Source: an uncultured Verrucomicrobiae bacterium | GTDB lineage: Bacteria > Verrucomicrobiota > Verrucomicrobiia > Limisphaerales > AAA164-E04 | Reading direction: 5' to 3' | NCBI GenBank assembly: GCA_951813855.1 | Contig: OX638380.1 | Span: 2,620,876 to 2,684,875 of the forward strand | DNA length: 64,000 nt | Shown here: positions 9,139 to 18,794 of the stretch, in pieces | How positions within the stretch are numbered: the first letter of the stretch is position 1 | Layout of the letters: every line of letters starts with the position of its first letter | The notes under the pieces: generated by a model | The model's database searches: none | Told to the model about the DNA's origin: nothing | What the model saw: only the letters and a program-made list of their open reading frames with translations | Position numbers and translations under genes: made by a program

Positions 9139-9897
9139 ATGCTACCTTCCGAACCGAACGTTTTGGTACCGGCTCCGGCCGCCAAGCGTTTCTACGGGCA
9201 CGGCATCCCCGGAATCGACCTCAAGGAACTGACCGGCAAATTAATCGTCATCGAGGGAGCCGACGGTTCCGGCCGTTCTACCCAGATCCGACGGCTGGTA
9301 AACTGGCTGGAAACTTCCGGGCACGGGACCGTACAGGTAGGGCTTAAGCGCTCCAGCCTGATCAGCGAAGAACTCGAAAGGGCCAAGGAAGGCAACATTC
9401 TCTGCACGACCACCCTGAGCCTGTTCTACGCCACCGATTTCGCCGATCAGATGGAAAATATCATCATCCCCGCATTAAAATCCGGACGCATGGTGCTGGC
9501 CGATCGCTATATCTACACGCTCATGGTGCGCGACATCGTCAGAGGGCAGGAAAAAAATTGGGTCAAAAATCTCTACGGCCTCGCGCTGGCCCCGGACGCC
9601 GTCTTCTACCTGAACGTTCCGCCCGAAGAACTGATCCGCCGCTCCTTCGCCAAAGATCAGGCTTTGGATTACTGGGAGAGCGGAATGGATCTGGGACTCT
9701 CCCGGGACATGTTCGACAGTTTTCTGAAATACCAAGACCTGATCCGGAACCATTTCATGCAGTTACAGAAGGAATTCGGTTTTCAGATTATCGACGGCAG
9801 CCGTAACGAAGACGAAGTTTACCAAACCCTGAAGGCCCAAGTCACTACCGTGCTCTCAGGCAACGGGAACGGCACCGATCACGGATACGAAACCTAA
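9139..9897 (+). CDS. Thymidylate kinase-like protein, copy 2, with altered Walker A
   Basis: 252 residues, with a roughly 30-residue N-terminal extension compared with copy 1. The same elements are recognisable: P-loop (40-48), helix ATDFADQMENIIIPALKSG, DRYIYT (122-126) and a LID-like GMDLGLSRD segment also found in copy 1 (GMDLKLSSD). The P-loop reads GADGSGRST: the invariant phosphate-binding lysine is replaced by Arg46 (codon CGT at 9274-9276). That may lower or change catalysis, or mark a regulatory partner of copy 1. The gene starts 10 bp after copy 1 and is surely co-transcribed with it. Confidence 0.7.
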   Translation: MLPSEPNVLVPAPAAKRFYGHGIPGIDLKELTGKLIVIEGADGSGRSTQIRRLVNWLETSGHGTVQVGLKRSSLISEELERAKEGNILCTTTLSLFYATDFADQMENIIIPALKSGRMVLADRYIYTLMVRDIVRGQEKNWVKNLYGLALAPDAVFYLNVPPEELIRRSFAKDQALDYWESGMDLGLSRDMFDSFLKYQDLIRNHFMQLQKEFGFQIIDGSRNEDEVYQTLKAQVTTVLSGNGNGTDHGYET

Positions 9898-10248
9898 CGG
9901 CTTTCAGCCGTCCGCCGACGGGGGGCGGTCAATCGATTTCGATAATCGCCATCCCGATCGCTCGGATATTACTGCGTTCGAAACTGGGCGGAGTCAGGCC
10001 AGACGACGATGCCGACTCGGCGAGTTATCCGCCCGAACACAGGCCCGTTCACGAGCTCGCCCGCCTTCAGAAAGTTTTTTTCCGATGACGGCAACTCGCC
10101 CCGCCGCGCCGGACGTTGGCCTGTTTTCCAGCGAATCGATCCCATCCCCCGTATTCGAATTCTCCCCGCCGAAACCGGAATATCGAAAGCTAGTTCCTCT
10201 TCCGGAATTCGAATCGTAAGACGCCGGATTCCGCGAACGGCGCCCCGC
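9898..10248. other. Intergenic spacer, 351 bp
   Basis: Space between convergent genes (TMK-like pair and esterase 1). A small hairpin ACGGCT-TTC-AGCCGT at 9897-9911 overlaps the TAA stop of the second kinase gene but lacks a T-run. I see no gene, repeat or promoter. Confidence 0.4.
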
Positions 10249-11181
10249 TTATTCTCGAATCAGAAATCTTTGATCTTCCAACCAGGAAACGAAACTGAAC
10301 TTCCATCCGGCGGCCGATTTCCCGGCGTCGTCGCCCATCCCGAAACCGTGCTTTCCCTTGGCGTAAATCAACAATTCCGCGGGAACGTCCCTTTCCAGGA
10401 AGATCCGATAAAGATCAAGGCAATCGACCGCCGGCGTGACTCGGTCTTGGCCGCCGTTAAACATAAAAGTGGGATAGGTCCGGGGAGCCTTGCGGGCGAC
10501 CTCTTCGAACCCCTCCCAAAGCCAGGGATAGAACAGGCCCACGAAATCAGGATGCCCGGCCTGGCGCAATTCCCCTTGCCAATAACGGACGTCGAAAGCG
10601 GCGCTGAAGGCCAAGTTGCCTCCGGCCGAAAATCCGGCTACCCCGATCTTTTGAGGATCGAGATTTAATTCCCCGGCTTTACTCCGCAAAATCCGAATTG
10701 ATTCTCTGGCGTCGGAGACTACTGCGGGCAGATACGTTTCCCAATCGTGAATGCGTTCCATATAATCCCGGCCGCCCGGCCGACGCTCGTTCGTCCGGTA
10801 CTTGAGCACCAGAGAAGTGATGCCTCGCTCAGCCAGCCAAAGAGCCAGATTATGTCCTTCCCAATCCAGCCAGACGTCGACATATCCGCCGCCGGGACAG
10901 ATCACCAAGCCGACGCCGCCGGTCACCTCGCCCTTGGCGCGATGGATGGCATAGGTAGGTTCGGAGACTCGGCGGAAGGCCCGGCACCGGCCGGAAAGCG
11001 CCCAGGGTTTGACCTCGCGAGTCAGCATCTCTTCTCCTTCGGGATAATCGATCGGATTGTCGGAGAGTTGTTTCCACAGCGGAATTTCCTCCGGTAAATC
11101 GGCCTTCTGCGCGAGGCAGATTATTCCGAAAAATCCGGAGAAAAACACCGGAAGCGCCAACCGTCGCCAACATTCAGTCAT
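10249..11181 (-). CDS. Exported alpha/beta-hydrolase esterase, copy 1
   Basis: 310-residue protein of the BD-FAE/acetyl-xylan-esterase-like alpha/beta hydrolase group. It starts with a signal peptide (LALPVFFSGFFGIICLAQ). The oxyanion region is CPGGGY (95-100), the nucleophile elbow is GFSAGG with Ser185, and candidate Asp and His of the triad are in NGGQDRVTP and KGKHGFGMG. Such enzymes usually deacetylate or de-esterify plant or algal polysaccharides, which suits a genome with sulfatases. It lies 75 bp downstream of a close paralogue on the same strand, and the two probably share a transcript. Confidence 0.8.
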   Translation of the reverse strand: MTECWRRLALPVFFSGFFGIICLAQKADLPEEIPLWKQLSDNPIDYPEGEEMLTREVKPWALSGRCRAFRRVSEPTYAIHRAKGEVTGGVGLVICPGGGYVDVWLDWEGHNLALWLAERGITSLVLKYRTNERRPGGRDYMERIHDWETYLPAVVSDARESIRILRSKAGELNLDPQKIGVAGFSAGGNLAFSAAFDVRYWQGELRQAGHPDFVGLFYPWLWEGFEEVARKAPRTYPTFMFNGGQDRVTPAVDCLDLYRIFLERDVPAELLIYAKGKHGFGMGDDAGKSAAGWKFSFVSWLEDQRFLIRE

Positions 11182-11256
11182 CTCCCGATGGTGCTAAGCA
11201 GGCAATCCGCCGTCAATCAAATGCCGCTCGACCGCACGTCCGGTTACCCGAATCGA

Positions 11257-12174
11257 CTAGTTTCGCTTCTCCAATAATTCCTGATCCTCCAACCAGGCGA
11301 GAAAGCTCTTCTTCCAACCGGCGGCGGAGCGGCCGGCTCCCTCGCCCATAGCGAAGCCATGCTTTCCTTTGGAATAGATATGCAACTCGGCAGGAATCTC
11401 CTTTTCCGTCAAAATCCGGTAGAGGTCCAGACAACCGGTCGGGGGCGTCACGTTGTCTTGCCCGCCGTTGAAAATGAAAACGGGCAACGAACGTTCGATG
11501 CCGCGAGCGATATCCCGATAATCCCGGCGCAATGAGGGATAAAAAAGACCCAGGAAATCCGGATGCCCCTGCCGGCGATACACCGGTTTCCAATTGGCTT
11601 CGTCGAAAGCCGCGCGCAAGGCCAGGTTGCCTCCGGCCGAGAAACCGGCCACTCCGATCTTTCGGGGATCCAAATTTAATTCCCCGGCTTGTTCCCGCAG
11701 AATACGGATCGCTTCCTTGGCGTCCGAAACGACCTCGGGCAAATAGATATCCCAATCGAAGACTCGTTCGAAATAAGTGGCGGCTCCGGGAATCCGTTCG
11801 TTGGTCCGATACTTGAGCACTAAGGAGGTAATCCCTCGCTCGGCCAACCAAAGGGCAATATCGTGTCCCTCCCAATCCAACCACACGTCACGGTATCCCC
11901 CGCCGGGACAGAGCACCAGGCCTACGCCGCCGGTTACTTCGCCCCGGGCTCGATGAATGGCGTAGGTGGGCACGGAAACCCGAGAAAACGCACGGCATTG
12001 ACCGGTGGGCGCCCAAGGCTCGGCCGCCCGAGTCCGCATTCGTTCTCCCCCCGGATAGACGATGGGGTTATCGGCAAGCTCTTTCCAGAGAAGCCGCTCC
12101 TCGGGAAGGGCCGCCGCCTGAAGAGTCAAGGCCGTCACCAAGATTCCCGGGATCGACAGGCAATAAGGGGTCAT
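11257..12174 (-). CDS. Exported alpha/beta-hydrolase esterase, copy 2
   Basis: 305-residue paralogue of the protein at 10249-11181, with clear collinear similarity throughout (for instance SLVLKYRTNER, ELNLDP, KIGVAGFSAGGNL). A signal-like start (LSIPGILVTALTLQAAA) precedes the catalytic domain. Motifs are CPGGGY (89-94), nucleophile Ser179 in GFSAGG, NGGQDNVTP and KGKHGFAMG. The pair has diverged more than the prepilin pair, so this duplication is older and the two may differ in substrate. No regulator is adjacent. Confidence 0.8.
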   Translation of the reverse strand: MTPYCLSIPGILVTALTLQAAALPEERLLWKELADNPIVYPGGERMRTRAAEPWAPTGQCRAFSRVSVPTYAIHRARGEVTGGVGLVLCPGGGYRDVWLDWEGHDIALWLAERGITSLVLKYRTNERIPGAATYFERVFDWDIYLPEVVSDAKEAIRILREQAGELNLDPRKIGVAGFSAGGNLALRAAFDEANWKPVYRRQGHPDFLGLFYPSLRRDYRDIARGIERSLPVFIFNGGQDNVTPPTGCLDLYRILTEKEIPAELHIYSKGKHGFAMGEGAGRSAAGWKKSFLAWLEDQELLEKRN

Positions 12175-12253
12175 GCCTCATCATTTCCCTTCGCAGGCGC
12201 CGATGTCAAACCCAAGACGAATCCCACGACAAACGAGAAACGATTACCGGTGT

Positions 12254-12457
12254 TCAGCCGTCGGCAAAGACAACCTGGGCCATCCCGGCCGTCATGGACT
12301 TCTGCCGTTCGCGGTGGACGACTAGCGCCGCAAATTGACCGGCAGGCGTTCGAACGGAAACCACCCGTCCGTAAGCGGGTGACAAACAAGTCTCAACTTC
12401 GCGCCGGACCGCCGCGTAAACCGGAACGAATTCCGCTTCGCCCGGGACTCGAATCAT
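12254..12457 (-). CDS. Small hypothetical protein
   Basis: 67 codons from ATG 12457, with AAGGA 11 nt upstream. The codon texture resembles neighbouring genes (frequent GTC, GAA, CGG), and the predicted protein has an orderly strand pattern, for example YGRVVSVRTPAGQFAALVVH. I do not recognise a family. It lies between the terminator of the oxidoreductase gene and esterase 2 on the same strand, and would need its own promoter. It could be a chance frame. Confidence 0.35.
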   Translation of the reverse strand: MIRVPGEAEFVPVYAAVRREVETCLSPAYGRVVSVRTPAGQFAALVVHRERQKSMTAGMAQVVFADG

Positions 12458-12585
12458 CCGATCCCGCGTCCTTCGACAGTCGCCGCCCCGAAGGCCCGGA
12501 GCGCATTCGCCGGGCCGCGCCCCCGTCACCTTGGCTTTACATCCTGAAACGGCATAGCCTTCAGCGAAACTCGAGCGATCGAACT

Positions 12586-12627
12586 AGAAAAAAGCGGGCG
12601 AACCGGATTCGTCCGGTTCGCCCGCTT
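12586..12627 (-). terminator. Intrinsic terminator of the Gfo/Idh/MocA oxidoreductase gene
   Basis: A perfect 16-bp inverted repeat: arm 12592-12607 and arm 12612-12627 with a TTCG/CGAA tetraloop (12608-12611). On the minus strand the stem is GC-rich and followed by a six-T run (plus-strand A run at 12588-12593). It lies 24 bp past the stop at 12652, a textbook Rho-independent terminator. Confidence 0.93.
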
Positions 12628-12651
12628 GTCGAAAGCCCGAAGGCCAAGTCC

Positions 12652-14034
12652 TCAGGACAACTCGGCAACGCCGTAGTCCAGAGCCTCCAGCTTCACCCCG
12701 TCGCCGGTGGTAACCGTGCGGGTTTTCTCGTCGAAGAGGCACATCACGTTGAGTCGATCCGAGATCTCGGCCAACGAGATCACCGTCTGCACCTTGACCG
12801 CCAAATCGATGCCGGCATTAGGCGTCGCCCGCGAACGGATGCAATCGAACCAATTCTTCTCGTGATGATCAATGCCTTCCTTCGGCAACAGCCCATCGAA
12901 AGTTTCGGCGTCGATCTCGTCGGTAAAGGGACGTTCCGGCCTGAGATTGATGCGAGTACTCGACAGGCCTCCCATTTCGATCGTGCCGTGATGGCCTCGG
13001 ATTTTCTCGGTCAACCCGTCTTCGTTGACCGTAGCGCTGGCTAGCATCAGGCTGAATCCGCTCGGGAATTCGGCGAGAACCTGCACGCTTTCGTCGACGT
13101 CGCGCTCGTAGGTGCCTTGGGTCAACCGATCGGTCTTCCACGACTTGGTTCCCAGGCTGACGACCCGGCTGGGGAACTCGGGATTCCCGGTCGCCAACAT
13201 GAACGGATGCACCAAATGCGGCAACAGATCACCCGGCAATCCGGCACAATAGGGATAATACTTGCGCCACCGGAAATAATGATCGGCGTTGAACGGAATC
13301 TTCTTTTTCACGTCGCCCATCCAACGATCCCAGTTGATGTCCGACGGTGCCGCCCAAGGACGAATCTTGTAATTCCATTCCCCCTTGGGGTTGTTGCGCA
13401 TGTAGGACGTCTGCCCCATGACCAGGGGTCCGATGGCTCCGCTACGAATAATCTCGGCGGCCCGATGATACTTCCGGGCGCTGCAACCTTGGGAACCGAC
13501 CTGCAACAGGCGACCGGTCCGTTTGACCGCATCCTGGATCTCGAACGCTTCCCGAAGATAGCGGGTCAACGGCTTCTCGACGTAAACGTCCCGACCGGAT
13601 TCCATGGCGTCGACCGCCGTTATGGTATGCCAATGATCCACCGTGGAAATGCAGATAGCGTCGAGATCTTTGCGATCCAGCAACTCGCGATGATCCTCGT
13701 ATCCGGGAACGGCTTGCCCGATCAAATTGCGAGCCTCTTCGATCCGGGTTTTGGAGACGTCGCAAACGGCCACCTGTTCGATGTTGTTCTCCCCGGCATG
13801 CTTCTTCATGCTGCGGACATGGGCCTGGCCCTGCCCGCCTACCCCGATATAGCCGACCCGGATTCGATCGTTGGCCCCGATAACCTTTCCTGTCGATGGA
13901 GCCTGGTTTTGACCGTAGACCGGAGTGCTGACGATGTTGGCCGAAGCGACCACGGCAGCAGCCGTCCCCGCTTTCTGGATGAAATGCCGCCGCGTTTCCG
14001 CGCCGGTAACTTCGTGTTGAGAAGAAAATTTCAT
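12652..14034 (-). CDS. TAT-exported Gfo/Idh/MocA family oxidoreductase
   Basis: 460-residue NAD(P)-dependent oxidoreductase of the glucose-fructose oxidoreductase/inositol dehydrogenase/MocA family, a group strongly expanded in PVC bacteria and thought to act on sugars. The N-terminus carries a twin-arginine signal (TRRHFIQKAG, 14-23, then a hydrophobic AAAVVASA stretch), so it folds with cofactor before export. Residues 57-67 hold the Rossmann motif VGYIGVGGQG, and EKPLTRY near residue 150 is the conserved EKP motif; STVDHWH is also typical. It is monocistronic between trpD and a strong terminator. The exact substrate cannot be told. Confidence 0.88.
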   Translation of the reverse strand: MKFSSQHEVTGAETRRHFIQKAGTAAAVVASANIVSTPVYGQNQAPSTGKVIGANDRIRVGYIGVGGQGQAHVRSMKKHAGENNIEQVAVCDVSKTRIEEARNLIGQAVPGYEDHRELLDRKDLDAICISTVDHWHTITAVDAMESGRDVYVEKPLTRYLREAFEIQDAVKRTGRLLQVGSQGCSARKYHRAAEIIRSGAIGPLVMGQTSYMRNNPKGEWNYKIRPWAAPSDINWDRWMGDVKKKIPFNADHYFRWRKYYPYCAGLPGDLLPHLVHPFMLATGNPEFPSRVVSLGTKSWKTDRLTQGTYERDVDESVQVLAEFPSGFSLMLASATVNEDGLTEKIRGHHGTIEMGGLSSTRINLRPERPFTDEIDAETFDGLLPKEGIDHHEKNWFDCIRSRATPNAGIDLAVKVQTVISLAEISDRLNVMCLFDEKTRTVTTGDGVKLEALDYGVAELS

Positions 14035-14154
14035 GAAATTGTAATTAACGTGGGAATTCTGCGCTTGGATAAAAACTGGGTCAAGGTCTTTTCCATCGTG
14101 GCAGGAATCCGTTGGCGAGTCAACTGCCGATATCGCCTCAGTAACGATTTCGCT

Positions 14155-15192
14155 TCACGCCACCCGCAACTGTTCGAGCTTTCTCGCCGCTGAACCGTCA
14201 TCGATCAACCGAGCCGCCGCTTCATAACCGTCAATCATGGATCGTTCCAGGCCGGCGACAAACAACGCCGCCGCCGCATTCAGAAGCACGGTTCGTCGCT
14301 TGGCGCCCTGGTCCTTGCCCTCCAGAATCTCTCGAATCGATTGCGCATTCGCTTCGGCATCGCCGCCCGCTATCTCCTCCTGGCGGATCTTCCCGAGCGG
14401 CAAACTGGCCGGGTCGAATTCGCTCCGGGAAAATCCCCGTTCCTGATAGAACTCGGCTACGCTAGTCGGGGCGAAGGGTGATATTTCGTCCATATAACCG
14501 TCTTCCGCCCGACCGCAAACCACCATGCCTCGGCGAATCCCCAGAGAGCGCAGAGCTTGAGCCATCGGTTCGCACAGCTCCGGGTCGGGAACGCCGATCA
14601 ACTGAGCCGTCGGGCGGGCCGGATTGAGCAAGGGACCAAGATAATTAAACACGGTCCGTTGTTTAAGCCGGGCGCAATGCTGTCGGGCCGGCCCGATAAA
14701 CTTGAAAGCCGGATGATATCGCGGGGCGAACAGAAAAGCGAATCCATGCTCGCGAAGCATGACTGCCGACTCTTCCGGAGATTGATCGATAGGAATCCCC
14801 AATGCCTTTAGCGAATCGGCGCTTCCCGACCGCGAGGTAATCGCCCGATTGCCGTGCTTGGCGACGGTTACTCCGGAAGCCGCGACCAGTAAGGCCACCG
14901 CCGTGGAAATGTTGAACGTATTCTGACGGTCGCCGCCGGTCCCGCAAACGTCCAGCGTCTCCGTGACACCGTCAGATTCGATCCGCGGCAGAGAAACCGA
15001 TTTCTTTCGCAGGTTCCTGGCGAACCCGACGATTTCCTCGACGGTCTCCCCCTTGCGTGCCAGAGCGATCAGAAATCCGGCTTTCGTTTCCGTCTCGAAA
15101 TCTTCGGAAACCAAACCATCGACCGCTTGGGATATTTGCTCCGGCTCCAGGTCCCGGGAGTCTTCGAGTTGTCTGGTGAGGGAATCGAGCAT
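14155..15192 (-). CDS. trpD: Anthranilate phosphoribosyltransferase
   Basis: Transfers phosphoribose from PRPP to anthranilate in tryptophan synthesis. The start at ATG 15192 gives 345 residues, the usual length; the frame is open for 43 more codons upstream but those lack family similarity. Motifs are DVCGTGGD (PRPP-binding), NTFNISTAVALL, KHGNRAITSRSGSADSLKALG, FAPRYHPAF and RTVFNYLGPLLNPA. No other trp gene is next to it; downstream is the oxidoreductase gene (gap 120 bp). No Shine-Dalgarno is obvious. Confidence 0.94.
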   Translation of the reverse strand: MLDSLTRQLEDSRDLEPEQISQAVDGLVSEDFETETKAGFLIALARKGETVEEIVGFARNLRKKSVSLPRIESDGVTETLDVCGTGGDRQNTFNISTAVALLVAASGVTVAKHGNRAITSRSGSADSLKALGIPIDQSPEESAVMLREHGFAFLFAPRYHPAFKFIGPARQHCARLKQRTVFNYLGPLLNPARPTAQLIGVPDPELCEPMAQALRSLGIRRGMVVCGRAEDGYMDEISPFAPTSVAEFYQERGFSRSEFDPASLPLGKIRQEEIAGGDAEANAQSIREILEGKDQGAKRRTVLLNAAAALFVAGLERSMIDGYEAAARLIDDGSAARKLEQLRVA

Positions 15193-17416
15193 GAGCGGAC
15201 TATAAACATCTCGAAGCGCCGGGAAAGCGTAAAGCGACCATGTCCCGATAACCCGCCGCAATGCTTTCGATCCGGCAATCGATTCACCATCAAACCAACC
15301 GTCGATCTGCCAGGCTCGCAACGGCAGCCGGGACCATCTTTGGGTTTATCCAGCGAGACAGTTTACGGGGCGGCGGTTAATCCTCATCGGACTCCGAAGC
15401 CGTACGACGGAGTATCGCCGTCTCAAGTACCACCGGCCAATAATCCGTCGATCATTCACTTAGCCGGGCCATATCCGCTGAGACTGGATAATGAGAAAAG
15501 ATACCGAGAAACCGAGTGCCCCACCCGGATATTTTGAACTGCCCGTCCGCTCTGACCGCTTCGCACCATTTCAAATTACAACCCACGGCCAATCGGCCGC
15601 TCCGCGTCGGCCCTTCCATCCCCTCCTCTGATGCGATCCATAATTCGATGATACGAATCACCTTGGCAGCACTTGGCGCCAATCGCGTGTACCGACTTCT
15701 ACTTCTCCAGCCAAGGGTATCGGAAAACTGCCGGGTAGAGGCATGCTGCCGATCGCCAAGCCGGAAACGCCTCGGCAAGAGACGATCCCTCGGTCAAAGA
15801 TCACCGACCCAAATAGCGTTTCGGCATGACCGATATCAACCCGCTCCGGGCGATCGACCAAGACATTGAAAAGTCAGGCGCAACGACTCCTGGACGAAAC
15901 CGAAAGCGTTCGTTCGCCACCGCTACTACCCCGCAACGTTTCCCCCGGTGTCGCCCCGTTCGGCTGGATCCGATGCTGCCGATTTCGTTCACCGCTCGCC
16001 TTTCAACTCCAATTCGAGACCCCAGGGTTTTCCGGTTTTCGAATCATGCCGCTGCGAAATCTCCGGAACGAACCGACCGTTAAACACCGCTCGCCAGTCC
16101 TCACCGAGTCCTAATTCACCCGGAAAATCCAACTCGCCCCAAAGACCTGTTCGAGTTATCTCGGGGCAATCCGATCACCGATGATCGCCATCAATCAGCC
16201 CGAATTCGAACCGGCAGAATCCTTCGTGACCAGACCAATCCTATCGCGATTATCAATCGTCTACGGCTTCAATTTGTCATCACCAAATTCGATTTGAAAG
16301 GTCACCGGCAACGGTGCCGGGTAAACCGAAGAGATCTCAGAGCTGAAGGATCACCCAATCGCCCAATCGCCCAACGGAAGAATCGGCAAACGACCGAAGC
16401 CTCGCCCCAAGTGTCGTTCCTCTTCCACCCCAAAACTCGTGACTCGTAGGGAAACAGACAGCTACGATTTCGTTCTCCATACCCTCGCAGGTCGATCTCT
16501 GACCGATTGGCTGCCTGAAGCGTAGACGCACCGGAAGTCGAGTCCCATGAGTCATACCGAGGGCAATGAGAAAACCGCATTCAGTAATAATCGGGACGCC
16601 AGAAACGAAATCGCGCCGTAATCGATTTCGTTTCAAGATGACAGAGCCGCCGTCGTGTCTGCCAGATCGTTATCATGGCGAGCGAGAGCCGATGCTGAGT
16701 TTTCCTTCGTTTTTCCGACGAGATGCGGAATTCAGAACCGGATTATCCGCTACTGAACAAGGTCCATGATCGACCGTTCGGATCCTTAATTAATTTTTTC
16801 GATAAAAAGGTTTGCATTATCACAGGAAGTAGTTTCCAATGGGGGCCATCTGACGATATGTCCGAGCTGAAATCGATGTTAGGGTGCGTTTTTTCAATAT
16901 CAGGATGGTCAAGATCGCAAGCGACCTTTCCTGATAAACGGGCGTTTTGTGTGCTCGCCATCGATTTAGCGTGGCAACGACGACAACCTCCGCCAGAACG
17001 ATTTTGAATTCACCGAAAGTTAGCAGACTAGAAATGCCGTTTATTTCAAGGGATGAATCAACAGAAGGTTATGGTATCGACAGATGGTCATACTTTCTCG
17101 ATTTGCACCCAGACGAAATTGAAAAATGGGGAACATTCTCATCCTTTCCAAACCACTGAGCAATGAATTTCCGCAAACCGAAACTCGAAATGTCTCCATC
17201 GAAAATAATGCTTTCAAATTGCTCAGCCTACTTTAAGACAGTGTTGCTTCAAACGCATTTTTTCATCCCGTTCAAAAAAAACGAATTAAAAATCGGATTT
17301 TTATTTAATCGGTAAATGATACATGCAAAACACAACTTGCCATTTGCTCCTTTCTATTCGAAACAACTGAATTACACAATCAATACTTCACTCGAACCGA
17401 TTTGTTTAAACCTGAA
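15193..17416. other. 2.2-kb region without a supportable gene
   Basis: Both strands are broken into short frames with no recognisable families. Up to about 16.78 kb the base composition resembles the flanks; from there it becomes AT-rich and leads into the ATPase pair. A short direct repeat (CAATCGCC twice at about 16358-16372) is visible. At 17288-17302, AAAAATC-G-GATTTTT forms a short palindrome about 115 bp before the ATPase start and might be an operator. A stretch ending at 17159 reads like a protein remnant (for example FLDLHPDEIEKWGTF) but has no intact frame. Confidence 0.5.
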
Positions 17417-18793
17417 ATGAGAATAATTGTTGAAAATATCGGCCCTTTATCCGATGCTGAATTCTCCTTAGGAGAATTGACTATTGTGTGCGGAAAGAAT
17501 AACACCGGCAAGACGCTTATCAATTATGCGCTTTATGGATTTTTGAAATTTTGGCGTAGATTTAATCTCGATGTCGACAACAAAATAATATCTGAATTAA
17601 TTGAAAATAAAAGCGTTCGAATAGACATGAGCATCTTCGAACAACAAACCGAATCTATCATAAATAATGCATGCAAACAATACAGCAAAAAAATACATCG
17701 GCTTTATGCAGCTTCTGAAGAAAGATTCGCAACCGCTAAATTCAGAATAAAGACAGAGCTACAAAAGCCCTTAGATAATTACAAAAAAAGTTATCGTTTG
17801 GGAGATAATCAATTGATATTAATCAAGGATTTCGATACGAATCAATTATCCGTAACCATGTTAAATAAATTTCAAGATCCTTTACTCCCATCAAATTTAT
17901 TGCATTATATCATTGGAGATGCCATTAAAGAAATACTATTTGGCAATTCTTTTCCTAAACCGTTTGTTGCCAGTGCGGAACGAACCGGCGCCGCTATTTT
18001 TCGAAATGAATTAATATATTATCGAAATCAAATCCTTGATGAGTTAGGGCTTAAAAAAGAAAAAAACATCAATCCTTTTGATCTGGGACTTAATCGTCCT
18101 TGGAGTTATCCTTTACCAGTAAAAGACAATCTTGAATATATTAGAGATTTAGATTCGTTAAAAAGAAATAAAAGTTTTATTGCCATCAATCACATTGAAA
18201 TACTAAATGATTTTTATGACATTCTTGGTGGAAAATATATTCTGGGTAAAGATGACGAAGTGTTTTTTGTTCCCAACAAAAAACAGTTCCTGTTGCCAAT
18301 CAAGGAAAGCTCTGGTGCTGTTCGTTCATTAATAAACTTAGGTTTTTACCTCCGTTACACTGTTCAAAAAGGAGATTTGTTGATGGTTGATGAACCGGAA
18401 CTTAATCTACATCCGCACAATCAGTGTCGAATCGCTAGATTGTTTGCTAGATTAGTCAATGCAGGAGTGCTTGTTTTTATTACTACTCACAGCGATTACA
18501 TCATTAAGGAATTAAACAATCTAATAAAACTAAATCGGAAGGATGACCGAATTAATAAAATTGCAAAGAAGTATGGTTATCATCAATCTGAACTGCTAAA
18601 TTGTTCCCAGATTAAAATGTTTACAGCAACGAAGCCATCTATCGATCGACAAGACCCGAACGACTTCAAGGAGGAAGGTTTAACGTTAGTTCCATCTGAT
18701 GTTAATACTGAAGTAGGAATTCAAGCTGACACTTTTGATGATACTATTAATCTCATGAATGAGATTGACGATGAGTATTATTGGGGACATTAA
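17417..18793 (+). CDS. AAA/ABC-class ATPase (OLD/RecF-like, AAA_15/AAA_21 type), candidate defence gene
   Basis: 458-residue ATPase. Walker A is GKNNTGKT (26-33), preceded by a typical first strand and ENIGPL turn; the long middle is insert-like and partly helical; the C-terminal half has an ABC-like signature region (SSGAVRSLINLG), Walker B LLMVDEPELNLHP (about 320-332) and switch ITTHSDYII. No TOPRIM nuclease domain is visible, unlike OLD or GajA. ATG 17417 is favoured over TTG 17402. The gene is AT-rich, unlike its surroundings, and ends 1 bp before a small nuclease-like gene, so they form a two-gene unit. ATPases of this kind are core parts of several phage-defence systems (Septu, PARIS, retron-associated), but I cannot assign it to one. 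Confidence 0.75.
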   Translation: MRIIVENIGPLSDAEFSLGELTIVCGKNNTGKTLINYALYGFLKFWRRFNLDVDNKIISELIENKSVRIDMSIFEQQTESIINNACKQYSKKIHRLYAASEERFATAKFRIKTELQKPLDNYKKSYRLGDNQLILIKDFDTNQLSVTMLNKFQDPLLPSNLLHYIIGDAIKEILFGNSFPKPFVASAERTGAAIFRNELIYYRNQILDELGLKKEKNINPFDLGLNRPWSYPLPVKDNLEYIRDLDSLKRNKSFIAINHIEILNDFYDILGGKYILGKDDEVFFVPNKKQFLLPIKESSGAVRSLINLGFYLRYTVQKGDLLMVDEPELNLHPHNQCRIARLFARLVNAGVLVFITTHSDYIIKELNNLIKLNRKDDRINKIAKKYGYHQSELLNCSQIKMFTATKPSIDRQDPNDFKEEGLTLVPSDVNTEVGIQADTFDDTINLMNEIDDEYYWGH

Positions 18794-18794
18794 T

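Noticed and set aside
9897..9911. Hairpin at the stop of the second kinase gene as terminator
   Set aside because: Only 6 bp of stem, overlaps the stop codon and lacks a T-run.
11863..13044. Plus-strand open frame of 393 codons spanning esterase 2 and the oxidoreductase gene
   Set aside because: It crosses a perfect terminator and two well-supported minus-strand genes; the predicted protein is rich in Arg/Pro/Ser, typical of shadow frames.
16337..16636. 100-codon minus-strand frame in the 15-17 kb gap
   Set aside because: No start signal and no family; it contains simple direct repeats (CAATCGCC) and looks non-coding.
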